34,860 nt of DNA from Antarctobacter heliothermus. Lineage in GTDB: Bacteria; Pseudomonadota; Alphaproteobacteria; Rhodobacterales; Rhodobacteraceae. Position numbers and translations under genes: made by a program. The notes beneath the pieces were generated by a model. That model saw nothing but the letters and a program-made list of their open reading frames with translations, had not been told where the DNA came from and did no database searches. The stretch spans positions 1 to 34,860 of the forward strand of contig NZ_FZON01000051.1 in the NCBI RefSeq assembly GCF_900188425.1, written 5' to 3'. The number at the start of each line of letters is the position of its first letter. Positions within the stretch are counted from its first letter, which is position 1. This document shows positions 7,830 through 15,072 of the stretch, piece by piece.

Positions 7830-9932
7830 ATGTTGAAAACTACCGAAAATCAGCTTCTTGAGAACCGTTGGGATCAGACCAAAGCGCAAGACATGTCCGA
7901 GTCGGACCTGCTGTTGTATCGCTCCAACATCCTGGGATCGGACAAGCGGGTGACCAACTACGGTGGCGGCAACACCTCTGCCAAGGTGATGGAAACCGAC
8001 CCGCTGACCGGCGAACAGGTCGAGGTGTTGTGGGTCAAGGGATCAGGCGGCGACATTGGCTCTATCAAGATGGATGGTTTTGCCACGCTCTACATGGACA
8101 AGCTGACCGCGCTGAAGGGCCTGTATCGCGGCGTCGCGTTCGAGGACGAAATGGTCGGCTACCTGCCGCATTGCACCTTTCGCCTGAACCCGCGCGCGGC
8201 CTCTATCGACACGCCTTTGCACGCCTATGTGCCGCGCAAACATGTGGACCACGTCCATGCAGACGCCATCATTGCCATCGCGGCATCGAAAAACTCCCGT
8301 GACCTGACGCAAGAGATCTTTGGCGACAAGATCGGCTGGTTGCCGTGGAAAAAGCCGGGGTATGAACTGGGCCTTTGGCTGGAAAACTTCTGCCTTGAGA
8401 ACCCCGACGCTGACGGTGTCGTGTTGGAAAGCCACGGGCTGTTCACATGGGGCGACACCGCCCGCGCCTGCTATGACATGACCATCGAGGTGATCAACAC
8501 GGCCACCCAATGGCTGGCGGACAAAACGGCCAATGTCCCGGCCTTTGGTGGCGCGAAACACATCAGCCTTGCCGCACGGGATCGACGTGCCGTCGCCGCC
8601 CGCCTGATGCCTGCCATCCGTGGCTTTGTCTCCGGCAACCAGCACATGGTCGGCCATTTCAACGACAGCGACGCGGTGCTGGAATTTGTCAATGCGCACG
8701 ACATGGCGCCGCTGGCCGCGCTGGGAACCTCCTGTCCCGACCATTTCCTGCGGACCAAGATCCGACCGCTGGTTGTCGACTATGACCCCGCCACGGGCAA
8801 CATTGATGAGGTTCTGACCGGGTTGCCCACGCAGATTGCGGCCTACCGCGACGACTACGCCGCCTACTACAACCGCTGCAAACACGACAACTCTCCTGCA
8901 CTGCGCGACCCCAACGCCGTGGTCTACCTTGTCCCCGGCGTCGGCATGATCACCTTTGCCAAGGACAAGGCGACAGCCCGGATTTCGGGTGAGTTCTACG
9001 TCAATGCGATCAACGTCATGCGCGGGGCCTCTTCGGTCAGCGAATACACCGGGCTGCCGGAACAGGAGGCGTTCGACATCGAATACTGGTTGCTCGAAGA
9101 GGCCAAGCTTCAACGAATGCCAAAACCGAAATCGCTGGCGGGCCGGGTGGCGCTGATCACCGGCGGCGCGGGCGGCATCGGCGCGGCCACGGCGGAACGC
9201 TATCTGGCAGAGGGTGCCTGCGTGATGCTGGCCGACATTGCGCAGGACAGCCTCAAAGCCGCCCTTGACGACATGACTCGGCGATACGGCAAGGACGTAG
9301 TACGCACCGCGGTGATGGACGTCACGGATGAGGTCGCCGTTGCCGCAGCCTATGCCGAAATGGCCGTCGAATTTGGTGGCGTGGACATCCTTGTGTCCAA
9401 TGCCGGTATCGCCTCGTCGGCGCCGGTCGAGGAAACCACCTTGGCGCTGTGGAACAAGAACATGGAGATTCTGAGCACGGGGTATTTCCTGGTCTCGCGT
9501 GAAGCGTTCAGGTTGATGCGGGTGCAGGACATGGGCGGGTCCATCGTCTTTGTCGCCTCCAAGAACGGCCTTGCCGCCAGCCCCAACGCATCGGCCTATT
9601 GCACCGCAAAGGCGTCTGAAATCCATCTTGCTCGGTGTCTTGCCCTTGAGGGGGCAGAGGCGGGCATTCGGGTGAACGTGGTGAACCCGGACGCGGTTCT
9701 GCGCGGGTCCAAGATCTGGGAAGGGGAGTGGCTGGAACAGCGCGCCGGAACCTATGGCACCGACAAGGACGGGCTGGAAGAAATGTACCGCAAGCGGTCG
9801 TTGCTGAAACGCTCTGTTCTGCCCGAGGACATTGCCGAAGCGGCCTATTTCTTTGCCGCCGACACGTCGGCCAAGTCGACCGGAAATATCCTGAATGTGG
9901 ATGCCGGCAATGTGCAATCGTTTACGCGCTGA
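7830..9932 (+). CDS. rhaD: bifunctional rhamnulose-1-phosphate aldolase / short-chain alcohol dehydrogenase
   Basis: 700 residues with two fused enzymes. The N-terminal half (about 30-280) is a class II aldolase domain with the zinc-binding His-x-His of VDHVHADAIIAIAA and a third His in LESHGLFTWGD. It should split L-rhamnulose-1-phosphate to dihydroxyacetone phosphate and L-lactaldehyde. The C-terminal part (about 435-695) is a short-chain dehydrogenase with the NAD-binding VALITGGAGGIGAAT, the NAG motif (LVSNAGIA) and the catalytic Tyr and Lys of SAYCTAK. It should oxidise or reduce the lactaldehyde. The ribosome-binding site GGGAGGACGCC precedes the ATG at 7830. This fusion is the common alphaproteobacterial form, and couples aldol cleavage to removal of the reactive aldehyde. 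The isomerase gene follows after 25 bp. Confidence 0.94.
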   Translation: MLKTTENQLLENRWDQTKAQDMSESDLLLYRSNILGSDKRVTNYGGGNTSAKVMETDPLTGEQVEVLWVKGSGGDIGSIKMDGFATLYMDKLTALKGLYRGVAFEDEMVGYLPHCTFRLNPRAASIDTPLHAYVPRKHVDHVHADAIIAIAASKNSRDLTQEIFGDKIGWLPWKKPGYELGLWLENFCLENPDADGVVLESHGLFTWGDTARACYDMTIEVINTATQWLADKTANVPAFGGAKHISLAARDRRAVAARLMPAIRGFVSGNQHMVGHFNDSDAVLEFVNAHDMAPLAALGTSCPDHFLRTKIRPLVVDYDPATGNIDEVLTGLPTQIAAYRDDYAAYYNRCKHDNSPALRDPNAVVYLVPGVGMITFAKDKATARISGEFYVNAINVMRGASSVSEYTGLPEQEAFDIEYWLLEEAKLQRMPKPKSLAGRVALITGGAGGIGAATAERYLAEGACVMLADIAQDSLKAALDDMTRRYGKDVVRTAVMDVTDEVAVAAAYAEMAVEFGGVDILVSNAGIASSAPVEETTLALWNKNMEILSTGYFLVSREAFRLMRVQDMGGSIVFVASKNGLAASPNASAYCTAKASEIHLARCLALEGAEAGIRVNVVNPDAVLRGSKIWEGEWLEQRAGTYGTDKDGLEEMYRKRSLLKRSVLPEDIAEAAYFFAADTSAKSTGNILNVDAGNVQSFTR

Positions 9933-9957
9933 CAGACTGCCTGTGGGAGGAAACAGC

Positions 9958-11199
9958 ATGAGCCAATATGACAGCGCCCGCGCGCAATTCGCTGACTGGG
10001 GCGTCGACACCGAAACCGCGATAGATGCCCTGAAATCCATCCCGATTTCCATGCACTGCTGGCAGGGCGATGACGTGGTGGGATTTGAGGCATCAACCGG
10101 CACCTCTGGGGGGGGCATTCAGGCAACGGGCAACCATCCGGGCCGCGCCCGTACCCCGGACGAATTGCGCGCCGATCTGGACTTTGCCTATGGCATGATT
10201 CCCGGCACTCACCGTCTGAACCTGCACGCCATCTATCTGGACACGGATGAAACACCGGGGCGCGATGAGATCGAGTTTCGGCATTTCACCCCTTGGGTGG
10301 ACTGGGCGCGCGACGCGGGCATCGCGTTGGATTTCAACCCGACGTTTTTTGCGCACGCCAAGGCGGACGACAACCTGACCCTGGCGCACCCGGACAAGGG
10401 CATCCGCGACTTCTGGATCGAACACGGGCGTCGCTGCCGGGACATCGCGGCACAGATGGGCGCGGCGCAGGGCAGTCCCTGCATCAACAACATCTGGGTG
10501 CCCGACGGGTTCAAGGACACGCCGGTGGATCGCATGGCGGCGCGCACCCGGCTGGAGGCGTCACTAAACGACATGTTTGCCGCCCCTCAGGACAAGGTGC
10601 AGATGCGCGATGCGGTCGAAAGTAAGCTGTTCGGCATCGGGGTCGAGGCCTGCACCGTCGGCAGCCATGAATTCTATCTGGGTTATGCGATCCGCAAGGG
10701 CACGCTGTTGTGTCTCGACATGGGGCATTTCCACCCGACCGAGAACATCGCGGACAAGCTGTCCGCCTGCGCCTTGTCGCTGGATGAGATCCTGCTGCAT
10801 GTCTCGCGGCCCATGCGTTGGGACAGTGATCACGTGATCCTGCTGAACGACGACATTCAGGCCATGGCCAATGAGTTGGTCAGCGGGGATCTGCTGGGTC
10901 GCACCCACATCGGGCTGGACTTTTTCGACGCCACCATCAGCCGGACGGCGGCCTGGGTGATCGGCACGCGCAACATGCAAAAGTCGTTGCTGCGGGCCAT
11001 GTTGCTGCCGCTGTACCGTCTCAGGCAGGCGGAAACGTCGCTGGACCACACAACCCGGTTTGTCGTGACTGAAGAGTTCAAGGACATGCCCTTTGGCGCC
11101 ATCTGGGAAGAGTTCTGTACGCGGATGGGCACGCCGGTCGGTCAGGGTCTCATCCGCGAACTGGACGGCTATCAGGCCAAGGTTGCCGGGCGCGGCTAA
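9958..11199 (+). CDS. rhaA: L-rhamnose isomerase
   Basis: 413 residues, close to the 419 of E. coli RhaA. It isomerises L-rhamnose to L-rhamnulose in the cytoplasm with divalent metal. Family blocks line up in order: PISMHCWQGDDVVGFE near the start, SGGGIQATGNHPG, RLNLHAIYLD, LDFNPTFFAHAKADD, INNIWVPDGFKD, the metal-site region AVESKLFGIGVEACTVGSHEFYLGYA, CLDMGHFHPTENI, LLHVSRPMRWDSDHV, and HIGLDFFDATISRTAAWVIGTRNMQKSLLRA. The ATG at 9958 has a strong ribosome-binding site (TGGGAGGAAACAGC); a longer in-frame start at 9895 would overlap rhaD and is rejected. It forms a two-gene operon with rhaD. The orthologue is called rhaI in rhizobia. Confidence 0.95.
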   Translation: MSQYDSARAQFADWGVDTETAIDALKSIPISMHCWQGDDVVGFEASTGTSGGGIQATGNHPGRARTPDELRADLDFAYGMIPGTHRLNLHAIYLDTDETPGRDEIEFRHFTPWVDWARDAGIALDFNPTFFAHAKADDNLTLAHPDKGIRDFWIEHGRRCRDIAAQMGAAQGSPCINNIWVPDGFKDTPVDRMAARTRLEASLNDMFAAPQDKVQMRDAVESKLFGIGVEACTVGSHEFYLGYAIRKGTLLCLDMGHFHPTENIADKLSACALSLDEILLHVSRPMRWDSDHVILLNDDIQAMANELVSGDLLGRTHIGLDFFDATISRTAAWVIGTRNMQKSLLRAMLLPLYRLRQAETSLDHTTRFVVTEEFKDMPFGAIWEEFCTRMGTPVGQGLIRELDGYQAKVAGRG

Positions 11200-11206
11200 G
11201 CTGCAT

Positions 11207-11242
11207 GGCCAGCCCGTCTACGGCGCGATGATCGGGCTGGCC
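11207..11242. terminator. hairpin between convergent rhaA and hpaD
   Basis: GGCCAGCCCG (11207-11216) pairs perfectly with CGGGCTGGCC (11233-11242) around a 16-nt loop. It starts 8 bp after the rhaA stop and includes the last codons and stop of hpaD. It can fold in RNA from either strand, so it may end or slow both converging transcripts. No T-run follows on either side, so it is not a textbook intrinsic terminator. Confidence 0.55.
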
Positions 11243-12201
11243 TGAATGTCCGAATCCCTGGTGTCCACCCCGACAAAGCGGGTGCCGTGCTTGAACCAGC
11301 TTTCCGGCGCGGGCGCGCCCCACAGGGTCTGCCGCTGCGGGTCTTTCAGATCCCATTTGATCGGTTCCAGATCGGGGTCGACGGTCTGGTAGTCCGAACA
11401 GTAGATTTCTATCCGATGGCCATCGGGATCAAGGATGTAGAGGAAGAAGGCATTGGAAATGCCATGCCGCCCCGGACCGCGTTCGATGTTCGAGACGTAG
11501 CCCGTTGTGGACATCAGATCCAGCAGGTCGATGATGTTCAGCGGCGTCGGCACCCAGAACGCAACGTGGTGCATGCGCGGCCCGGTGCCATTGGTAAACG
11601 CCATGTCATGCACTCCGCCCTTGCGGTGCATCCATGCGGCCCACAGCCGCTTGCTGTCTTCGTCCTCGGTGTATTCCGTCACGCGAAAGCCGAAGTCGCT
11701 GTAGAACGCCACGGAGGCATCCACGTTAGGACTGAAACAGTTGAAATGGTCGATCCGTAGCGGTTTGACCCCGCGATACAGCGCGTATTTCTGATGGATC
11801 GGCTCCAGCCGGTCCATCTTGTGATAGAATTCCAGGGGAATGCCCATGTTGTCCGAGGTCAGCAGCGTACGGCCCTGATAGGCGCGCTGCACCCATTCTG
11901 TCGGGCGGCCTTTGCCCCGGAAATAGACCTCTGCCCGGTCAAGATCGTCCTCGTCGAAGGTCTTGAACCCCATGACCCCGACTGTGCCGGGCTGATCGGA
12001 CTGTTGCAGGATCACGCAGTGGTGGCCGCGTTCCTCCATCGCGCGCAGATAGACATGGGCGTCGTCCTCATCCGTGACCTGCAGGCCCAGAATGTCGGTG
12101 TAAAACCGTTTCGACGCAGCAAGGTCTTTGACGTTCAGGCAGACATGGCTCAACCGAATGGTGTTGAAGTCGGGGTAGAGGTTCGGGGCAGGAACGGGCA
12201 T
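11218..12201 (-). CDS. hpaD: 3,4-dihydroxyphenylacetate 2,3-dioxygenase (homoprotocatechuate extradiol dioxygenase)
   Basis: 327 residues of the vicinal-oxygen-chelate (glyoxalase/bleomycin-resistance) type I extradiol family, with two repeated domains. It should open the ring of homoprotocatechuate between carbons 2 and 3, giving 5-carboxymethyl-2-hydroxymuconate semialdehyde. The C-terminal domain carries the 2-His-1-carboxylate metal site: His152 (LRIDHFNC), His211 or His212 (MHHVAFWV) and Glu265 (GHRIEIYCSDY). The Brevibacterium/Arthrobacter homoprotocatechuate dioxygenases use His155, His214 and Glu267, so the spacing fits. AGGATCCGCC precedes the ATG at 12201. It is the last gene of the hpaF-hpaE-HD-hpaD operon. 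Fe(II) or Mn(II) use cannot be told from sequence. Confidence 0.9.
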   Translation of the reverse strand: MPVPAPNLYPDFNTIRLSHVCLNVKDLAASKRFYTDILGLQVTDEDDAHVYLRAMEERGHHCVILQQSDQPGTVGVMGFKTFDEDDLDRAEVYFRGKGRPTEWVQRAYQGRTLLTSDNMGIPLEFYHKMDRLEPIHQKYALYRGVKPLRIDHFNCFSPNVDASVAFYSDFGFRVTEYTEDEDSKRLWAAWMHRKGGVHDMAFTNGTGPRMHHVAFWVPTPLNIIDLLDLMSTTGYVSNIERGPGRHGISNAFFLYILDPDGHRIEIYCSDYQTVDPDLEPIKWDLKDPQRQTLWGAPAPESWFKHGTRFVGVDTRDSDIQASPIIAP

Positions 12202-12212
12202 GGCGGATCCTC

Positions 12213-12629
12213 TCAGTGCGTGTTCAGGGCCGCGCGGGCCTTGGTGTATTTCCGGGCCAGACGGTCGCGCGTGGCGGCATCCAGCAGCGCAAGCCGGTCC
12301 GGATGGGCGTTGTCGGCAATGTCTGACAGCTTGACCGCAAGAGCGAGCGGATTGGCGCGGACGCGGGCATAGTAGCTATCGGCCTCCTCGCCCTCCCGGC
12401 GGGTGATCGCATCGACGGCGGCGGCGATCTCTTCGCCGAATTGCGCGGCCACCTGCGACAGCGGCACATCGCAATCCTCGACCACGTCATGCAGCAGCGC
12501 GACAACGATCTCGCGTTCCTCCTCGACACCTGCGGCAACGCGCGCAACATGGCCGATATAGGCCATGCCCGCCTGATCCGTCTGGCCGCGGTGCGCGGTC
12601 AGGGCCATCTCAAACGCCGCGCCGATCAC
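12213..12629 (-). CDS. small HD-domain protein, (p)ppGpp hydrolase (SpoT/MESH1)-like
   Basis: 138 residues. The metal-binding HD-domain pattern is clear: His in AYIGHVARVA (about residue 27), His-Asp in VALLHDVVEDCDV (about 47), and a distal Asp in LAVKLSDIADNAHP. The opening EMALTAHRGQTDQAGMAYIGHVARVA resembles the hydrolase part of SpoT and the stand-alone MESH1/SAH enzymes. No synthetase domain is present. The start is a GTG at 12629 overlapping the hpaE stop (GTGA); an ATG at 12608 is a shorter option. Hydrolysis of a nucleotide pyrophosphate is inferred from the family. No known step of homoprotocatechuate breakdown needs such an enzyme, so its place between hpaE and hpaD is unexplained. 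Confidence 0.8.
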   Translation of the reverse strand: MIGAAFEMALTAHRGQTDQAGMAYIGHVARVAAGVEEEREIVVALLHDVVEDCDVPLSQVAAQFGEEIAAAVDAITRREGEEADSYYARVRANPLALAVKLSDIADNAHPDRLALLDAATRDRLARKYTKARAALNTH

Positions 12630-14140
12630 TTTCCTGTCCCCAGTCTGGTGATCTTGTGCGGACCAAGGGCAAAGCCGATGTGCTTTTGCTCCATGTAGAA
12701 TTCGAACGACCAGTCGCCGCCGTCGCGCCCAATGCCGCTGGCCTTGACCCCGCCAAAGGGCGTGGGAAGGTGCCGGACGTTTTCCGAATTCACCCAGATC
12801 ATCCCCGCCTCCAGCCTGTCGGTAAAGCGCAGCGCGCGGGTCAGGTCATTGGTCCAGACATAGCCGGTCAGGCCGTAGGGCACGTCATTGGCGATCTGCA
12901 GCGCCTCCTCCTCTGTGCTGAACGGGATAGAGGTCAGCACCGGGCCAAAAATTTCCTCCTGCGCGATGCGCATCTGGTTGGTCGCGTTGGTGAACAGCGT
13001 GGGGCGGACGAAATATCCCTCATCGCCCGCCTTTACGCCACCCGCCGCAACGGTTGCGCCGTCCTCGCGCGCGATTTCGAAATAGCTGGTGACCTTGTTG
13101 TAATGTTCCTCGGTGACCAGCGGGCCGATTTCCGTGGCCGGATCCAGCGGATGACCGACCTTGATGGCGTTCACTCGTTCGACCAGCCGTGCCTCGAACT
13201 CTGCGCGGATCGTGTCCTGCACCAGTAGGCGCGAGGATGAGGTGCAACGCTCGCCATTAATGGAGTAGATCATGAAGATCACGGCATCCAAGGCACGGTC
13301 CAGATCGGCGTCGTCAAACACAATGACGGGGTTCTTGCCTCCCAGTTCAAGGTGATTGCGCTTGAGCGTATCGGCCCCCTGCTTCGTGATTAGGCTGCCG
13401 GTGCGCGATTCCCCGACAAAGGCGATGGCCTTGATCCGGGGATGTTCACACAGCGCCTTGCCCGCGCCGTCGCCAAAGCCGTTCACGGTGTTGAGCACAC
13501 CGGGGGGCAAGCCCGCCTCTTCGGCGATCTCGACCAGCAAGCGCGCCGTCAGGGGGGACGCCTCGGCCGGTTTGTGGACCACCGTACATCCAGCGGCCAG
13601 CGCTGGTGCGATCTTCCATGTGGACAGCATGAACGGCGTATTCCACGGCGTGATCACCCCCACAGGACCAATTGGCACGCGGGTTGTGACGTTCATCAGG
13701 GTTGGTGATTTCAGATGCTGACCGTCACGCGCCTGCACCACCTGATCGGCAAAATAGCGAAAGTTCTCTGCCCCGCGCAGGGCCGCCTTGGACATGAATT
13801 TCAGCGCCTGGCCCGTGTCCCAGCATTCGCACAGCGCGATTTCCTCGGCGCGCGCCTCGATCCCTTCGGCAATGCGGATCAGGATTTTCTTGCGTTCCAA
13901 CGCGGGCATGTCGCGCCATGCGGCAAAGGCATCATGGGCGGCATTGGCGGCCGCGTCGATGTCGTCCGCCGTGCCATGCGCCACGTCGCAGATCACACTC
14001 TTGTCCACCGGCGAGATCGTCTGGAACACCCCTGCCCCACCTGCCACATCCGCCCCGCCGATCCGGTTGCGGATGCCGGCCATGCGGAACCGTTCCAGAT
14101 AGCCGTTCAGTTTGCTGATATTGTCGTCGAGCACCGTCAT
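12626..14140 (-). CDS. hpaE: 5-carboxymethyl-2-hydroxymuconate semialdehyde dehydrogenase
   Basis: 504 residues of the aldehyde dehydrogenase superfamily. It should oxidise the HpaD ring-cleavage product to 5-carboxymethyl-2-hydroxymuconate using NAD. Visible landmarks are the catalytic Asn region VGVITPWNTPFML, the cofactor loop AFVGESRTGSLI, the general-base Glu in HLELGGKNPVIVFDDADLD, the nucleophile Cys in YSINGERCTSSSRLL, and EEIFGPVLTSIPFSTEEEA. The ATG at 14140 overlaps the hpaF stop by four bases. The assignment to this substrate among the many aldehyde dehydrogenases follows from its position between hpaF and hpaD. The length is typical for HpaE. Confidence 0.9.
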   Translation of the reverse strand: MTVLDDNISKLNGYLERFRMAGIRNRIGGADVAGGAGVFQTISPVDKSVICDVAHGTADDIDAAANAAHDAFAAWRDMPALERKKILIRIAEGIEARAEEIALCECWDTGQALKFMSKAALRGAENFRYFADQVVQARDGQHLKSPTLMNVTTRVPIGPVGVITPWNTPFMLSTWKIAPALAAGCTVVHKPAEASPLTARLLVEIAEEAGLPPGVLNTVNGFGDGAGKALCEHPRIKAIAFVGESRTGSLITKQGADTLKRNHLELGGKNPVIVFDDADLDRALDAVIFMIYSINGERCTSSSRLLVQDTIRAEFEARLVERVNAIKVGHPLDPATEIGPLVTEEHYNKVTSYFEIAREDGATVAAGGVKAGDEGYFVRPTLFTNATNQMRIAQEEIFGPVLTSIPFSTEEEALQIANDVPYGLTGYVWTNDLTRALRFTDRLEAGMIWVNSENVRHLPTPFGGVKASGIGRDGGDWSFEFYMEQKHIGFALGPHKITRLGTGK

Positions 14141-14526
14141 GCGGTATCCTCCAGATGGTCGCGGACCGTCCCGAACTTTAGAGAAAGATCGGCATCAATG
14201 TCCCGCATCTCTACCGAAAGCGCGACAGAGCGGGTTGCCATCGCCGGGCCGACAAAACCCTTGAGAGCCGCGAATATGCGGTCAATGGCGTTCTTCTTGA
14301 CGTCGGCGGGGCGGCCTTCGCGCAGTCGGATGGTGAGGTCGATGAACCCGTGCTTTGGATTGCCATCGGCCATCGCCACATGATCCACCCGTGTTGCGCG
14401 GACCCGAATGCCCGCCATGGGAAAGGTCTCGATCTCTGCCGCCGCTGCGCGGATTGTTTCGCACAGCGCCCCCATGTCCACGACGCCCTCAAGGTTGGCG
14501 GAATAGTCGATATGGAAGTGTGGCAT
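14137..14526 (-). CDS. hpaF: 5-carboxymethyl-2-hydroxymuconate delta-isomerase
   Basis: 129 residues, the usual size for this tautomerase-superfamily enzyme. It should shift the double bond of 5-carboxymethyl-2-hydroxymuconate in the homoprotocatechuate pathway. Proline directly follows the initiator Met (MPHFHIDYSANLE), giving the N-terminal catalytic Pro after Met removal. Other family-like segments are HVAMADGNPKHGFIDLTIRLREGRPADVKK and LSVEMRDIDADLSLKFGTVRDHL. The ribosome-binding site GGAG sits seven bases before the ATG at 14526. It is the first gene of the operon, directly downstream of the candidate HpaR operator. Confidence is high because length, N-terminus and neighbours all agree. 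Confidence 0.93.
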   Translation of the reverse strand: MPHFHIDYSANLEGVVDMGALCETIRAAAAEIETFPMAGIRVRATRVDHVAMADGNPKHGFIDLTIRLREGRPADVKKNAIDRIFAALKGFVGPAMATRSVALSVEMRDIDADLSLKFGTVRDHLEDTA

Positions 14527-14535
14527 GCCATCTCC

Positions 14536-14547
14536 TTAACATGTTAA
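14536..14547. promoter_or_regulatory. candidate HpaR operator
   Basis: A perfect 12-bp palindrome TTAACATGTTAA lies just before the hpaF ribosome-binding site and just past the predicted transcription start. A related half-site (GGTTAAAT, 14557-14564) overlaps the promoter's -10. MarR-family repressors such as HpaR bind short palindromes of this size, and the position would block hpaF transcription. Confidence 0.65.
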
Positions 14548-14555
14548 TTATTGTC

Positions 14556-14585
14556 AGGTTAAATATTCTCCTGTTGCGTTGTCAA
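14556..14585 (-). promoter_or_regulatory. candidate promoter of hpaF-hpaE-HD-hpaD
   Basis: Minus-strand TTGACA (14585-14580) and TAACCT (14561-14556) are separated by 18 bases. The start site would fall near 14550, so the TTAACATGTTAA palindrome would sit at about +3 to +14. This is the best-formed sigma-70-like promoter in the hpa region. Confidence 0.5.
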
Positions 14586-14634
14586 GAACAAGTTCACAGT
14601 GCATGTGACGTTTCAGACAACTTCCGAGGCCCCC

Positions 14635-15072
14635 ATGACGTCCAAACTGCCGTCGACATCCCGTTCCCTGCCCATCGCGCTGATCCGCGCGCGTGAGGGT
14701 GTCATGTCACCGATCCGCGACATGCTGTCCGAAACCGGGATCACCGAACAGCAATGGCGCGTGCTGCGGGTACTTGCCGAATACGGCGTGATGGACGCCA
14801 AGACGCTTGCAGACCGGTCCAGCCTGCTGTTCCCCAGCTTGACCCGGATCGCCGCTACCTTGCGCGAAAAGGGGCTGGTGACCCAGACCCGCGACGATCA
14901 GGATCGGAGGCGGCAAATCATCCAGATCACCCCCGAGGGGCAACAGATCATCGACGACCGCGCAGATCAGGCCGCGCAGATCGTGGAGGGATTCAAGACC
15001 ACCCTCGGTGTCGAAAACTACGAAACGCTGCTGGACTTTCTGGCATTGCTTGATCCCGGTTCTCGGGGCTAG
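14635..15072 (+). CDS. hpaR: MarR-family regulator of homoprotocatechuate degradation
   Basis: 145 residues from the ATG at 14635. The winged helix-turn-helix is visible as EQQWRVLRVLAEYGVMDAKTLADRSSLLFPSLTRIAATLREKGLVTQTRDDQDRRRQIIQITPEG, with the MarR wing Asp-x-Arg (DDQDRR). The ordering (LPIALIRAREGVMSP at the start, DQQWR-like recognition entry) parallels E. coli HpaR. A longer start at 14599 exists, but the extra residues (MHVTFQTTSEAP) do not fit the family, and neither start has a strong ribosome-binding site. It is divergent from the operon it should repress until homoprotocatechuate or a related aromatic releases it. Its stop overlaps that of the convergent gene. Confidence 0.87.
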   Translation: MTSKLPSTSRSLPIALIRAREGVMSPIRDMLSETGITEQQWRVLRVLAEYGVMDAKTLADRSSLLFPSLTRIAATLREKGLVTQTRDDQDRRRQIIQITPEGQQIIDDRADQAAQIVEGFKTTLGVENYETLLDFLALLDPGSRG

